Assembly: GCA_014376525.1 (NCBI GenBank) | Contig: JACMRI010000052.1 | Span: 1 to 33,557 of the forward strand | From: Bacteroidia bacterium | GTDB taxonomy: Bacteria; Bacteroidota; Bacteroidia; UBA4408 | Length of the DNA: 33,557 bases | Direction of reading: 5' to 3' | Shown: positions 8,937 through 16,459 of the stretch, one piece after another | Layout of the letters: each line of letters starts with the position of its first letter | How positions within the stretch are numbered: the first letter of the stretch is position 1 | Translations under genes and position numbers: made by a program | Notes under the pieces: model-generated | Seen by the model: the letters and a program-made list of their open reading frames with translations, nothing else | Told to the model about the DNA's origin: nothing | Database searches by the model: none

Positions 8937-9917
8937 TTATTTAGTTATTTGTAAGGTTTGTTTTTCCAGCAATAATTTTTTGATACTTGCATTCATTTGG
9001 TGCAAATTCGTGTAATGATTTTGAGATATTACCGAAGAACTTTCAATGGCACGAGGACCTTCAATTGTCCAATCGCTCACGTTTTTTTTATCAAAACGAC
9101 AAGTGTTACAAATAAATTCTTCAATTTCGCCATATTTATCTTTACGCCCTGTTACACGTATAACTTCATTTGCTTTTTGCCACACTACAGTTTTACCACA
9201 GCATTTATCGCAATTGCGGTGTGCATCCATTGGTTTAAGAAACCATACACGATTAGCAAAGCGAGCAGTTCGGTCGGTTAATGCGCCTACGGGGCATACA
9301 TCTATAACGTTTCCACTAAAATCGTTATCAATTACATTTTCTATATAAGTAGAAATTTCGGCATGGTCGCCACGGCTTATTACTCCATGTACACGTCCAT
9401 TGGTTATTTGGTTAGCAGTGTAAACACAACGATAACAAAGGATACAGCGGTTCATGTGTAGCTTTATTTTTTCGCCAATATCTATCATATCAAAAGTACG
9501 ACGTTCAAACTCATAACGAGTACGTTGTAGGCCGTGTTCGTAACCAAGGTCCTGCAAGCTACATTCGCCAGCTTGATCGCACACTGGACAATCTAATGGG
9601 TGATTAATTAATAAAAATTCTACCACACCACGGCGTGCTTCAAGCACTTCGGGGCTAGTAATGTTTTGTACTATCATACCGTCTTGCACAGGTGTAGAGC
9701 ACGATACCACCAACTTAGGCATAGGGCGTGGGTCTTTAGCCGAACCCGCTGTAACTTTTACTAAGCATGTGCGACACTTACCGCCACTGCCTTGTAACTT
9801 ACTGTGGTAGCACATTGCGGGGGGAACGCTTTCGCCTCCCATCATACGTGCTGCATTTAGTATGGTTGTTCCATCAGGAACTTCTATTTCAATATTATCA
9901 ATGGTTACTTTTGCCAT
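8937..9917 (-). CDS. nuoG: NADH-quinone oxidoreductase subunit G, short form (iron-sulfur part only)
   Basis: Electron-transfer subunit of respiratory complex I. The N-terminal 2Fe-2S ferredoxin domain shows [20 protein letters not shown]. The His-Cys ligand region follows ([18 protein letters not shown]), then a 4Fe-4S motif (CILCYRCV with the later Cys-Pro of [10 protein letters not shown]). Residues 215-285 hold further Cys pairs (CDKCCG, CNTCRF). At 326 aa it lacks the large molybdopterin-oxidoreductase-like domain of the roughly 900-aa E. coli protein. From memory, such short forms are found in Bacteroidota, so I read this as a natural minimal version and not a truncation. It stands apart from other nuo genes and is followed by accA. 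Confidence 0.88.
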   Translation of the reverse strand: MAKVTIDNIEIEVPDGTTILNAARMMGGESVPPAMCYHSKLQGSGGKCRTCLVKVTAGSAKDPRPMPKLVVSCSTPVQDGMIVQNITSPEVLEARRGVVEFLLINHPLDCPVCDQAGECSLQDLGYEHGLQRTRYEFERRTFDMIDIGEKIKLHMNRCILCYRCVYTANQITNGRVHGVISRGDHAEISTYIENVIDNDFSGNVIDVCPVGALTDRTARFANRVWFLKPMDAHRNCDKCCGKTVVWQKANEVIRVTGRKDKYGEIEEFICNTCRFDKKNVSDWTIEGPRAIESSSVISQNHYTNLHQMNASIKKLLLEKQTLQITK

Positions 9918-9945
9918 GGGTATTAAGTACTATTTTTTAGTTGTA

Positions 9946-9977
9946 CAAATTTATCAATTTGTATTAATTAAAGGCAA
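9946..9977 (-). promoter_or_regulatory. Promoter of nuoG-accA
   Basis: On the minus strand TTG (9975-9977), a 21-bp spacer and a perfect -7 box TAAATTTG (9946-9953), 29 bp before the nuoG start codon. It fits the Bacteroidota primary promoter layout. Confidence 0.6.
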
Positions 9978-10030
9978 CTTGTTTTAAGTAATATTAATGA
10001 AAAATAATAATTGTGCCTTTTTTAAATAAA

Positions 10031-10066
10031 CAAACCCTATGTAAGCAAATGTTTACATAGGGTTTG
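10031..10066 (-). terminator. Hairpin terminator after the E2 gene
   Basis: Perfect 14-bp inverted repeat CAAACCCTATGTAA with an 8-nt loop, 20 bp beyond the E2 stop codon on the minus strand and followed there by TTTATTTAAA. Position and shape fit an intrinsic terminator for the E2 gene. Confidence 0.7.
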
Positions 10067-10085
10067 CTGTAATTTAATAATGTAA

Positions 10086-11375
10086 TTATAAACCTAATAA
10101 TACTTCTTGTGGATCTTTAGCACCAAATAATATTCGGGTTGGATTTTCGCACATTTCTTTTACTTTAACCAAAAACCCTACTGACTCTCGTCCGTCTATT
10201 ACCCTGTGGTCGTAGCTAAGGGCCACATACATCATAGGACGTATTTCTACTTTGCCGTTTACTGCTATTGGGCGCTCTACAATGTTGTGCATACCTAATA
10301 TAGCTACTTGTGGCGGATTAATGATAGGTGTACTCATTAACGAACCAAATACACCACCGTTGGTAATGGTAAAAGTTCCGCCTGTCATATCATCTACCGT
10401 AATTTTATTATCACGTGCTTTTAGGGCTAAAGCCTTAATACCCGATTCAATGCCTGCAAGGCTCATCATTTCGGCATTGCGTAATACAGGCACTACCAAA
10501 CCTTTGGGTGCGCTTACTGCTATGCCTATGTCAGCGTATTTATGATATACTATTTCTTCGCCGTCTATCATAGCATTTACAGCAGGAAACAAGCCTAATG
10601 CCTCGGTTACGGCTTTGGTAAAAAAGCTCATGAAACCAAGGTTTGTGCCATGTTTTTCTTTAAACTTATCTTTGTATTTATTACGCAATTCCATTATTGC
10701 GCTCATATCTATTTCGTTAAATGTAGTAAGCATAGCCGTTTCCTGCTTTACGCTAACTAAACGTTGTGCTAATTTTTTGCGTAAAGGGGTCATTTTTACA
10801 CGCTCCGTATTACGCTCGCCCACCCACGTATTAGTGGCTGCTTGCTTATCAAAACCTTTTGCCATAGCGGCTGCTACATCTTGGTTGGTAATGCGCCCAC
10901 CTTTGCCCGAACCACTTACTTGATCAGCATTAATATTGTTTTCGGCCATTGTTTTGGCTGCTGTTGGGCTTGGTGTACCACTAGCATAACTGGTACTTGT
11001 AGGTATTGCTGCTGTAGCTATTGGCACTTGCGCTACTGTAGCTACTGGCACTTGCGCTGCTGTAGCTACTGGCACTTGCGCTGCTGGTACTGCTTTGGTT
11101 TCTGCAATAGGTGTTGCAGTTACTTCTGGTGCTTTTGCATCGGTATCTACTTTACATGCTACGTCGCCTACTTTTACTGTATCGCCTTCGGCAGAAATTA
11201 GCATAACTGTGCCTGCGTGCTCTGCATTAAGCGTAAGAGTAGCTTTGTCGGAATCTACTTCGGCAAGTTCTTGGTCTTTTTGAACGTAATCGCCGTTTTT
11301 AACTAGCCATTTGGCTATTACTACTTCTGTAATAGATTCTCCCGGACTGGGTACTTTTAAATCGATAATAGGCAT
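10086..11375 (-). CDS. sucB: 2-oxoglutarate dehydrogenase E2, dihydrolipoyllysine succinyltransferase
   Basis: E2 core of the 2-oxoglutarate dehydrogenase complex, transferring succinyl groups from lipoate to CoA in the TCA cycle. Domain order: lipoyl domain (1-77) with the lipoylated Lys44 in EVDSDKATL; an Ala/Pro/Val linker; an E3/E1-binding domain (about 135-170, [20 protein letters not shown]); and the acyltransferase domain ending DHRVIDG (His390, Asp394). At 429 aa the length is usual. The linker holds three tandem QVPVATAA-like units encoded by a 24-bp DNA repeat. A good promoter lies just upstream and a hairpin terminator downstream, so it is a single-gene unit. Pyruvate or branched-chain E2 is a less likely alternative; the sequence reads most like SucB/OdhB. 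Confidence 0.92.
   Translation of the reverse strand: MPIIDLKVPSPGESITEVVIAKWLVKNGDYVQKDQELAEVDSDKATLTLNAEHAGTVMLISAEGDTVKVGDVACKVDTDAKAPEVTATPIAETKAVPAAQVPVATAAQVPVATVAQVPIATAAIPTSTSYASGTPSPTAAKTMAENNINADQVSGSGKGGRITNQDVAAAMAKGFDKQAATNTWVGERNTERVKMTPLRKKLAQRLVSVKQETAMLTTFNEIDMSAIMELRNKYKDKFKEKHGTNLGFMSFFTKAVTEALGLFPAVNAMIDGEEIVYHKYADIGIAVSAPKGLVVPVLRNAEMMSLAGIESGIKALALKARDNKITVDDMTGGTFTITNGGVFGSLMSTPIINPPQVAILGMHNIVERPIAVNGKVEIRPMMYVALSYDHRVIDGRESVGFLVKVKEMCENPTRILFGAKDPQEVLLGL
11014..11085. repeat. Three 24-bp tandem repeats within the E2 linker
   Basis: Three consecutive units of GTAGCTACTGGCACTTGCGCTGCT with one or two differences between copies. On the coding minus strand each specifies one 8-residue linker unit (QVPVATAA type). 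In-frame minisatellite of a flexible Ala/Pro linker. Confidence 0.9.
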
Positions 11376-11400
11376 AAGAATAGATTTTTATATTTTACCA

Positions 11401-11431
11401 CAAAACTATAAAAAAATGTGGGGTAGTGCAA
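11401..11431 (-). promoter_or_regulatory. Promoter of the E2 gene
   Basis: On the minus strand TTG (11429-11431), a 20-bp spacer, then a perfect -7 box TAGTTTTG (11401-11408), 26 bp before the start codon. It separates the E2 gene from the upstream mla operon. Confidence 0.6.
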
Positions 11432-11477
11432 CGCTATTTTTTAGCGTACGCAAAATAAACCCGACTCTAAGTTTTTT

Positions 11478-12227
11478 TTAGACTTTTTTAAGTCTTTTTA
11501 GAAATTTACTCGCATATATAAAATCGTACAACTCATCGTTGGTAGTATCTAACACTTGTTGTTTATGCCCTTCCCACCATACTTGCCCTTCATGTAGGTA
11601 AATAATATTATCTCCAATTTCTATTACGGAGTTCATGTCGTGGGTTATAATTACGGTAGTCATTTTAAACTCTTCGGTAACATTACTTATAAGCTCATCT
11701 ATTACGGTAGACGTATGTGGATCTAGCCCTGAGTTAGGTTCATCACAAAACAAATACTTAGGGTTTACGGCTATGGCACGTGCTATGGCAACACGTTTTT
11801 TCATACCACCACTAATTTCCGACGGATATAGTTTGTTAGCGTTTTCCAAATTAACTTTTTCTAAACAAAAATTAACTCTGTCTTTTATCTCGTTGGGAGT
11901 CATGGTACTAAACATTTGTAGCGGAAAGCGTATGTTTTCTTCTACCGTTTGCGAATCAAACAATGCCGAGCCTTGAAACAACATTCCGAACTCTCTGCTA
12001 AATGTTTTACGTTGTTTGATAGATAGTTCCGAAAAGTTAGTATTGCCATAAAATACAGCTCCACTATCTGGCTCAAGTAGACCTACCATACATTTTAGCA
12101 TTACCGATTTTCCACCGCCACTACCGCCTATTATAAGGTTGCATTTGCCTTCTTCAAGTTTTACGTTTATGTTTTTTAGTACTTGTTTTGTACCAAACGA
12201 TTTGTTTAAGTTACGTAGTTCAATCAT
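11478..12227 (-). CDS. mlaF: ABC transporter ATP-binding protein, MlaF type
   Basis: Cytoplasmic ATPase of the Mla phospholipid transporter. Complete ABC motifs: Walker A GGSGGGKS (about residue 34-41), Q-loop in MLFQGSALFDSQTVEEN, signature SGGMKKRVAIARAIA, Walker B YLFCDEPNSGLDP and the H-loop ITHDM. DPNSGLDP/FQGSALFDS-type wording is characteristic of the MlaF/Ttg2A branch. At 249 aa the length is normal. It is the last gene of amidase-mlaD-mlaE-mlaF, 4 bp after mlaE. Confidence 0.92.
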   Translation of the reverse strand: MIELRNLNKSFGTKQVLKNINVKLEEGKCNLIIGGSGGGKSVMLKCMVGLLEPDSGAVFYGNTNFSELSIKQRKTFSREFGMLFQGSALFDSQTVEENIRFPLQMFSTMTPNEIKDRVNFCLEKVNLENANKLYPSEISGGMKKRVAIARAIAVNPKYLFCDEPNSGLDPHTSTVIDELISNVTEEFKMTTVIITHDMNSVIEIGDNIIYLHEGQVWWEGHKQQVLDTTNDELYDFIYASKFLKRLKKV

Positions 12228-12231
12228 TGGT

Positions 12232-12984
12232 TTACACTAATAATAATTGTGTTAGTATATAATTAAAGACCAAAATAAGCACACTAATATATACCACTGC
12301 TTTGGTTGATGACTGCGCTACTTCTACAGCACCACCCTTGGTATAATAACCATAAAATGACGATACTGAAGATATTAAAAATGCAAATATAAACGATTTT
12401 ATTAAGGAATAATACACGTTAAATACCTTAAAATTGTGAGTTATACCATATATGTATTCGTACGAACTTACTGCACCCGATAATACACCAAATATCCAAC
12501 CGCCCAATATTGCTAAAAACATACTTATGGTTATTAAGAAAGGAAACATAATGGTACACGCCAATATTTTGGGTAAAGTCATATATGCTGCTGAGTTCAC
12601 GCCCATTATTTCTAATGCATCCAATTGCTCGGTTACACGCATTGTGCCCATTTCCGAAGCTATGCTTGAACCTACTTTCCCTGCTAATATTAAACTTATA
12701 ATAGTTGGCGAAAGTTCTAGTATAATGGTATCTCGAGAGGCTACACCCACAGCGTATAGAGGTATCCAAGGGCTTTCGAACCCAAAGGCCGATTGTAAAG
12801 TAATAACAGCACCCATAAATATAGAGATAAATGCCACTATGCCTAACGAGCCTATTGCCAAAGAATCTACCTCAATAAAAAACTGACGTTTGTACATACC
12901 CCACTTTTCGGGCTTGCTAAATACACGCTTCATAAATATGCCGTATTTACCAATGTTGTACAAATAATTGCTAATCGTACTCAT
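12232..12984 (-). CDS. mlaE: ABC transporter permease, MlaE type
   Basis: Inner-membrane permease that pairs with MlaF and the MCE protein MlaD to move phospholipids across the envelope. At 250 aa it has an N-terminal interface region and several membrane helices (about 45-70, 90-120, 145-180, 198-212, 228-248). The MlaE signature is visible: SPTIISLILAGKVGSSIASE followed by MRVTEQLDALEIMG. The start is 5 bp after mlaD and the stop 4 bp before mlaF, so translation is likely coupled. Confidence 0.93.
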   Translation of the reverse strand: MSTISNYLYNIGKYGIFMKRVFSKPEKWGMYKRQFFIEVDSLAIGSLGIVAFISIFMGAVITLQSAFGFESPWIPLYAVGVASRDTIILELSPTIISLILAGKVGSSIASEMGTMRVTEQLDALEIMGVNSAAYMTLPKILACTIMFPFLITISMFLAILGGWIFGVLSGAVSSYEYIYGITHNFKVFNVYYSLIKSFIFAFLISSVSSFYGYYTKGGAVEVAQSSTKAVVYISVLILVFNYILTQLLLV

Positions 12985-12989
12985 GCCTA

Positions 12990-13940
12990 TTATTTACTTT
13001 CTTTTTTACCACCAAATATCGAAAAATTTACGTAACGACTTGGGTGCTCTTTAATATCTATGAATAGTTTATCCAAATCTTTGGCCGAAGTATTTAAGTT
13101 GTTGTACAGTGTGTCATCCTTTATTAGCTTGCCTAGTGTGCCTTTGCCCGAATTTATTTGGTTTAATGTTTTGGTTAATTCTGCCAAAGATTTATCTGCA
13201 TTAGCAATAGTAGATTTTAAATTACTTTTAGCCAACGAATCCGTCATTAAAGCTGCATTTTTCATTATAGCTGTAAGATTATCTTGATTGTTGCGCAGAT
13301 TTAACGTAATAGATTCTGCATTAGCAAATATATGATTTAAGCGTGTTTTTTCGGAGGCTAACAAATCGTTTACATCACTTGTGGTTTTACTTAAATTAAT
13401 TAATATTTGTTGCAAACTTGCGCTACCACCGCCATTTAGCACTTTGTTAAGTTGTTGCAGGGTAGAATCTATGCTCGATATTAAGTGCTCTGCTTTTTGT
13501 TTGGTAGGTATTAATTCCTTTGATAATCTATCTACCATTCCATCTTCAGTACCTGTAGCTAGTGTATCGCCGTCTTGCAAATACGTAGCCGACGTGCCAG
13601 GCATTATGCGTATACCTTTGGCGCCCAACAAATCCAAAGATGCCATCAAAGCACGAGAATCATTGGGTATTTTAAACTCTGTATTAGTAAGTATAAACTT
13701 TACAATTACTCTACCCGAGTTATCATCAACAAAATTAATACGTTGTATTTTACCTACATGCATACCATTAATAAGTATTGGGTTACTTTCTAGTAATCCG
13801 TTGGCATCAGGGTATATAGCGTAGTACTCGTCGCTGGTGCTAAACAAATCATAGCCCTTTAAATAATTTAAACCGTATATTCCTAATGCTATGGTGCATA
13901 CTATGAGTACGCCTGTTTTTAACTCTTTGCTAAAATTCAA
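12990..13940 (-). CDS. mlaD: MCE-domain substrate-binding protein, MlaD type
   Basis: Periplasmic, inner-membrane-anchored lipid-binding subunit of the Mla system. A single N-terminal helix (about 7-25, GVLIVCTIALGIYGLNYL) is followed by one MCE domain (about 35-115; DANGLLESNPILINGMHVGKI and LLGAKGIRIMPG). A long helical region follows (130-300) with heptad-like Leu/Ile patterns. At 316 aa it is longer than the roughly 180-aa E. coli MlaD, as is common for MCE proteins with a helical extension that may form a barrel or bridge. It starts 27 bp after the amidase stop. Confidence 0.92.
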   Translation of the reverse strand: MNFSKELKTGVLIVCTIALGIYGLNYLKGYDLFSTSDEYYAIYPDANGLLESNPILINGMHVGKIQRINFVDDNSGRVIVKFILTNTEFKIPNDSRALMASLDLLGAKGIRIMPGTSATYLQDGDTLATGTEDGMVDRLSKELIPTKQKAEHLISSIDSTLQQLNKVLNGGGSASLQQILINLSKTTSDVNDLLASEKTRLNHIFANAESITLNLRNNQDNLTAIMKNAALMTDSLAKSNLKSTIANADKSLAELTKTLNQINSGKGTLGKLIKDDTLYNNLNTSAKDLDKLFIDIKEHPSRYVNFSIFGGKKESK

Positions 13941-13967
13941 AATATGATAAAGTAAAATGTTTTATAA

Positions 13968-15254
13968 TTAATTCTTCAGCAAATTTAGCATATTTTTGGC
14001 TTCACTCACCGAAATTTTAGTTTTACCTTTGTATGCAGTAATAAATGCGTCTTTAAAGCCCTCGTTTTTAACACTGTCTAAGTTTTTGAGCGCTTCATCG
14101 AGGGTTGAAGCTCGTGTGGTGGTGTATCTAAAAAAACCATCGCTAAAATTTTCTTCAATGGTTTTATTCCCTTTAAATGCAGGGGAGTTTAAGAGTATTT
14201 TTTTATCGGCGCTTACCAACTGTATTTTAAATAATACCGCGTCAGCAACTGTAGTTCCATTTTTCGGATTAACGTATAACTTAGGTTTGGCGGTATCTTT
14301 AGGGTTTGCTAACGCAATAATGGGTTTTGTTATTTTTATTACTTTAATAGTATCGGCAGTTGCTTTTACCACCAGCAGCACATCGTCTTCGTCTTTGCCT
14401 GTAAGTACTGGCTTTTCGTTGCGTTCGGCTTCGGTTAATATTTTGCCCTCTAATTCATATTTGTATTCACGTATGGCTTTAAATATGCTAAATGCCATTT
14501 TTTGTTGTCCACGTGTGCTTGACAAAAACTTTTCCTCTTCGGCATTGGTTAAATAACCCGTTTCTATAAGTACGGCGGGCATGGCGGTTTTCCATAACAC
14601 CAAAAAACCTGCTTGAATTACATCTCTATCATTACGCCCCATACTTTTGGTGTGTGTTTGTACCTTAGATGCAAAATTGATGCTGTTATCCAAATTTACG
14701 TTTTGATGCATACTAAATATTATGCTTGCCTCATCGCTTGATGGATCAAAACCATCGTAATTTTTTTTGTAATCTTTTTCCAACAATATAGATTCGTTTT
14801 CGCGGCGTGCCACTTCCAAATTGCCCTTGCTCTTGTGCAGACCCATTACGTATGTTTCTACGCCAAACTTGGTTTCGTTGCAACGGTCTTTTTTTGTTTT
14901 AGCATCGCGCACACAGGCAGAATTACAGTGAATGCAAATAAACAAATCGGCCTTAATGTCGTTGGCAATATTAGCACGTTCGCCAAGCTCTATAAATTCA
15001 TCGGTCTTACGAGTATATTTTATTTTTACATCAGGTAATTTTTGCTCTATTAATTTACCCACCATAAGAGCTACGCTAAGCGCCACATCTTTTTCGTTGG
15101 CAAACTTACCGTGCGCGCCATTATCTTTACCGCCATGCCCTGCATCTATCACTATTGTTTTGAGCGAGTTTTGCGCCATAAGCATAGCAGGTAGGCATAG
15201 CAGTAGTGCTGTATGTAAGTAATAACGAAAAGTTATAATTAATTTAATTTTCAT
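13968..15254 (-). CDS. N-acetylmuramoyl-L-alanine amidase (Amidase_3), secreted
   Basis: Zinc amidase that cuts the bond between MurNAc and the stem peptide, used in cell separation and wall turnover. Residues 1-28 form a signal peptide (LLLCLPAMLMAQ). The catalytic domain (about 32-265) has VIDAGHGGKDNGAHG (first His ligand), NEKDVALS (Glu ligand), ICIHCNSA (second His) and the catalytic Glu in AVLIETGYLTNAEEEKF. The C-terminal third (about 330-428), FKIQLVSADKKI through SEAKNML, resembles a SPOR-like or similar wall-binding module. It is the first gene of the mla operon, linking wall hydrolysis with lipid transport. At 428 aa it is typical for Bacteroidota versions. Confidence 0.93.
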   Translation of the reverse strand: MKIKLIITFRYYLHTALLLCLPAMLMAQNSLKTIVIDAGHGGKDNGAHGKFANEKDVALSVALMVGKLIEQKLPDVKIKYTRKTDEFIELGERANIANDIKADLFICIHCNSACVRDAKTKKDRCNETKFGVETYVMGLHKSKGNLEVARRENESILLEKDYKKNYDGFDPSSDEASIIFSMHQNVNLDNSINFASKVQTHTKSMGRNDRDVIQAGFLVLWKTAMPAVLIETGYLTNAEEEKFLSSTRGQQKMAFSIFKAIREYKYELEGKILTEAERNEKPVLTGKDEDDVLLVVKATADTIKVIKITKPIIALANPKDTAKPKLYVNPKNGTTVADAVLFKIQLVSADKKILLNSPAFKGNKTIEENFSDGFFRYTTTRASTLDEALKNLDSVKNEGFKDAFITAYKGKTKISVSEAKNMLNLLKN

Positions 15255-15287
15255 TTAGATGTAAAAGTAATCATTTACAACTAAAAA

Positions 15288-15332
15288 CTATGCCGAATAC
15301 ACCCACTTATTATTTGGGTATATTCGGCATAG
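15288..15332 (-). terminator. Hairpin terminator after the small lipoprotein gene
   Basis: Inverted repeat CTATGCCGAATACACCCA / TGGGTATATTCGGCATAG, 18 bp with one mismatch and a 9-nt loop. On the minus strand it lies 25 bp after the lipoprotein gene and is followed by TTTTTAG. It insulates the amidase-mla operon. Confidence 0.75.
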
Positions 15333-15356
15333 ATTTAAAGCAATAAAACCAGATTT

Positions 15357-15827
15357 TTATTGTTTTAATTTACCCAAACGAGTAGTTGCTTTTACAGTAG
15401 TTATTTTATAAATAAAGCCTAAACCGATTGGTCGTTCTACTTTTGTTTCATACTGTGGATAAAAAGCAACATCATAACCCTTGTGGTCTTGCATAATAGT
15501 ATATAGTGCATAATTAGCTGTTCTATCTGTAATGGCTGTTGTTAAGCCTCCAACAATAGGAATACTCACAGCGTTTAAAGCTAAATTTAAAGAATTTCCA
15601 TTATAAGTATCTTTGTTTATATCAGCAGAATTGTTTTTAAATAATCTGTTCCAATCAATACCTAAAATGCGTATCGTTTGTGCTTCAGCAGAATACTGTT
15701 CTGACAACATAAAGTCACTCTTTACCAAATCTACTCTTGTGTTAGGCTCTCTCATTGAGTTGTTCATAGTTGTACAACTTGTTAAAATGCTTGCAAATAA
15801 TGCAACTGACATTACAATTTTTTTCAT
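15357..15827 (-). CDS. Small lipoprotein of unknown function
   Basis: 156 aa. The N-terminus MKKIVMSVALFASILTSC is a lipoprotein signal peptide with lipobox LTSC, so the mature protein begins at Cys18 and sits in the envelope. The mature part has a Gly-containing hydrophobic segment (LNAVSIPIVGGLTTAITDRTANYALYTIM, about 85-113), then a beta-like region rich in Tyr and charged residues ending in TTRLGKLKQ. I do not recognise a characterised family. The segment ALNAVSIPIVGG resembles small envelope proteins of Bacteroidota with a glycine-zipper-like stretch, but this is a weak impression. It is a single gene with its own hairpin terminator; AT-rich DNA lies upstream. Confidence 0.8.
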   Translation of the reverse strand: MKKIVMSVALFASILTSCTTMNNSMREPNTRVDLVKSDFMLSEQYSAEAQTIRILGIDWNRLFKNNSADINKDTYNGNSLNLALNAVSIPIVGGLTTAITDRTANYALYTIMQDHKGYDVAFYPQYETKVERPIGLGFIYKITTVKATTRLGKLKQ

Positions 15828-16140
15828 TTTTTTTTAGTTTAGTTTTTTAATTAATGGTGACCAAATAAAAGTATTTATTTACGTAAAAAAGTATTTTTTT
15901 ACATATTTTTTTATACTCCTATTTTTTAAATCAGTTTACTTTAGTGTTGTTGCTTTTAAAACTAAATACAAGTATTGTTTTTTATAAATAAAAACATACA
16001 CTCATGGTTTATTATTCTTTACGAAAATACATTCGTAAAAAAAGAAAAAACACTACATATTAAATAAACGAGCTACTGTTTTACGTTGTAAATATTATTG
16101 CTAGGTTCTTAGTTTTAGCTATAGCTAGTGTTAAAATATG
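15828..16140. other. AT-rich intergenic region with TTTACG inverted repeats
   Basis: No ORF or RNA gene is supported in this 313-bp stretch. It holds a 10-bp palindrome TTTACGTAAA (15878-15887) and a perfect 8-bp inverted repeat TTTACGAA-N6-TTCGTAAA (16018-16039). Both share the TTTACG half-site and could be operator sites or simply AT-rich coincidence. The palindrome TAGCTATAGCTA lies at 16116-16127, just after the dehydratase gene. The promoter of the lipoprotein gene must lie in this region but has no clear -7 box. Confidence 0.35.
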
Positions 16141-16428
16141 CTATTTACTATTATTAAAGTACGTGTTGTAAATCCAATCAATACTCTTAGCTAAATCTAT
16201 GTCTAGTTGTGTAATCTCCTCTTTATCGTGTGTGGTTAAACTAATACTTACTTTATTATAACTATTAGTCCAACTTGGATGATGTTTTAAAGCTTCAGCT
16301 TCAATGGCTATTTTGGTCATAAAGTCAAATGCCATTACAAAGTTAATAAACTTAAAATGTTGTGTAAGGGTATTGTTTTCGATAGTCCAGTTGGGTAATT
16401 CTTTTGTTAGTGTAGTTCTATTTATCAT
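16141..16428 (-). CDS. Pterin-4a-carbinolamine dehydratase
   Basis: Dehydrates 4a-hydroxytetrahydropterin during pterin cofactor recycling; cytosolic. At 95 aa it has the family length. The active-site stretch is intact: ALKHHPSWTNSYNKVSISL followed by TTHD, with the paired His and the later His, then ITQLDIDLAKSID. It is the last gene of the photolyase cluster, 31 bp after the FeS-type photolyase. No phenylalanine hydroxylase gene is in the window, so a role other than phenylalanine catabolism is possible, for example pterin supply for a photolyase antenna (inference). Confidence 0.92.
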   Translation of the reverse strand: MINRTTLTKELPNWTIENNTLTQHFKFINFVMAFDFMTKIAIEAEALKHHPSWTNSYNKVSISLTTHDKEEITQLDIDLAKSIDWIYNTYFNNSK

Positions 16429-16459
16429 GTTTTTTTAATATTAAATTTTTAATTTTGTT

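Noticed and set aside
8937-9917. Short nuoG as a truncated pseudogene
   Set aside because: The frame is intact, iron-sulfur ligands are complete, the end is clean, and short forms are known in this phylum.
11014-11085. Short tandem units as a possible CRISPR array
   Set aside because: Units are directly adjacent without spacers and encode an in-frame linker.
10842-11201. 119-aa Cys/Tyr-rich plus-strand ORF that looks like a repeat protein
   Set aside because: Its repeats are the antisense of the 24-bp linker units of the E2 gene; composition follows from that.
12428-12886. ORFs of 113 and 144 aa inside mlaE
   Set aside because: Other-frame shadows of a complete permease gene.
13996-14556. 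186-aa plus-strand ORF
   Set aside because: Antisense shadow of the amidase gene's C-terminal part.
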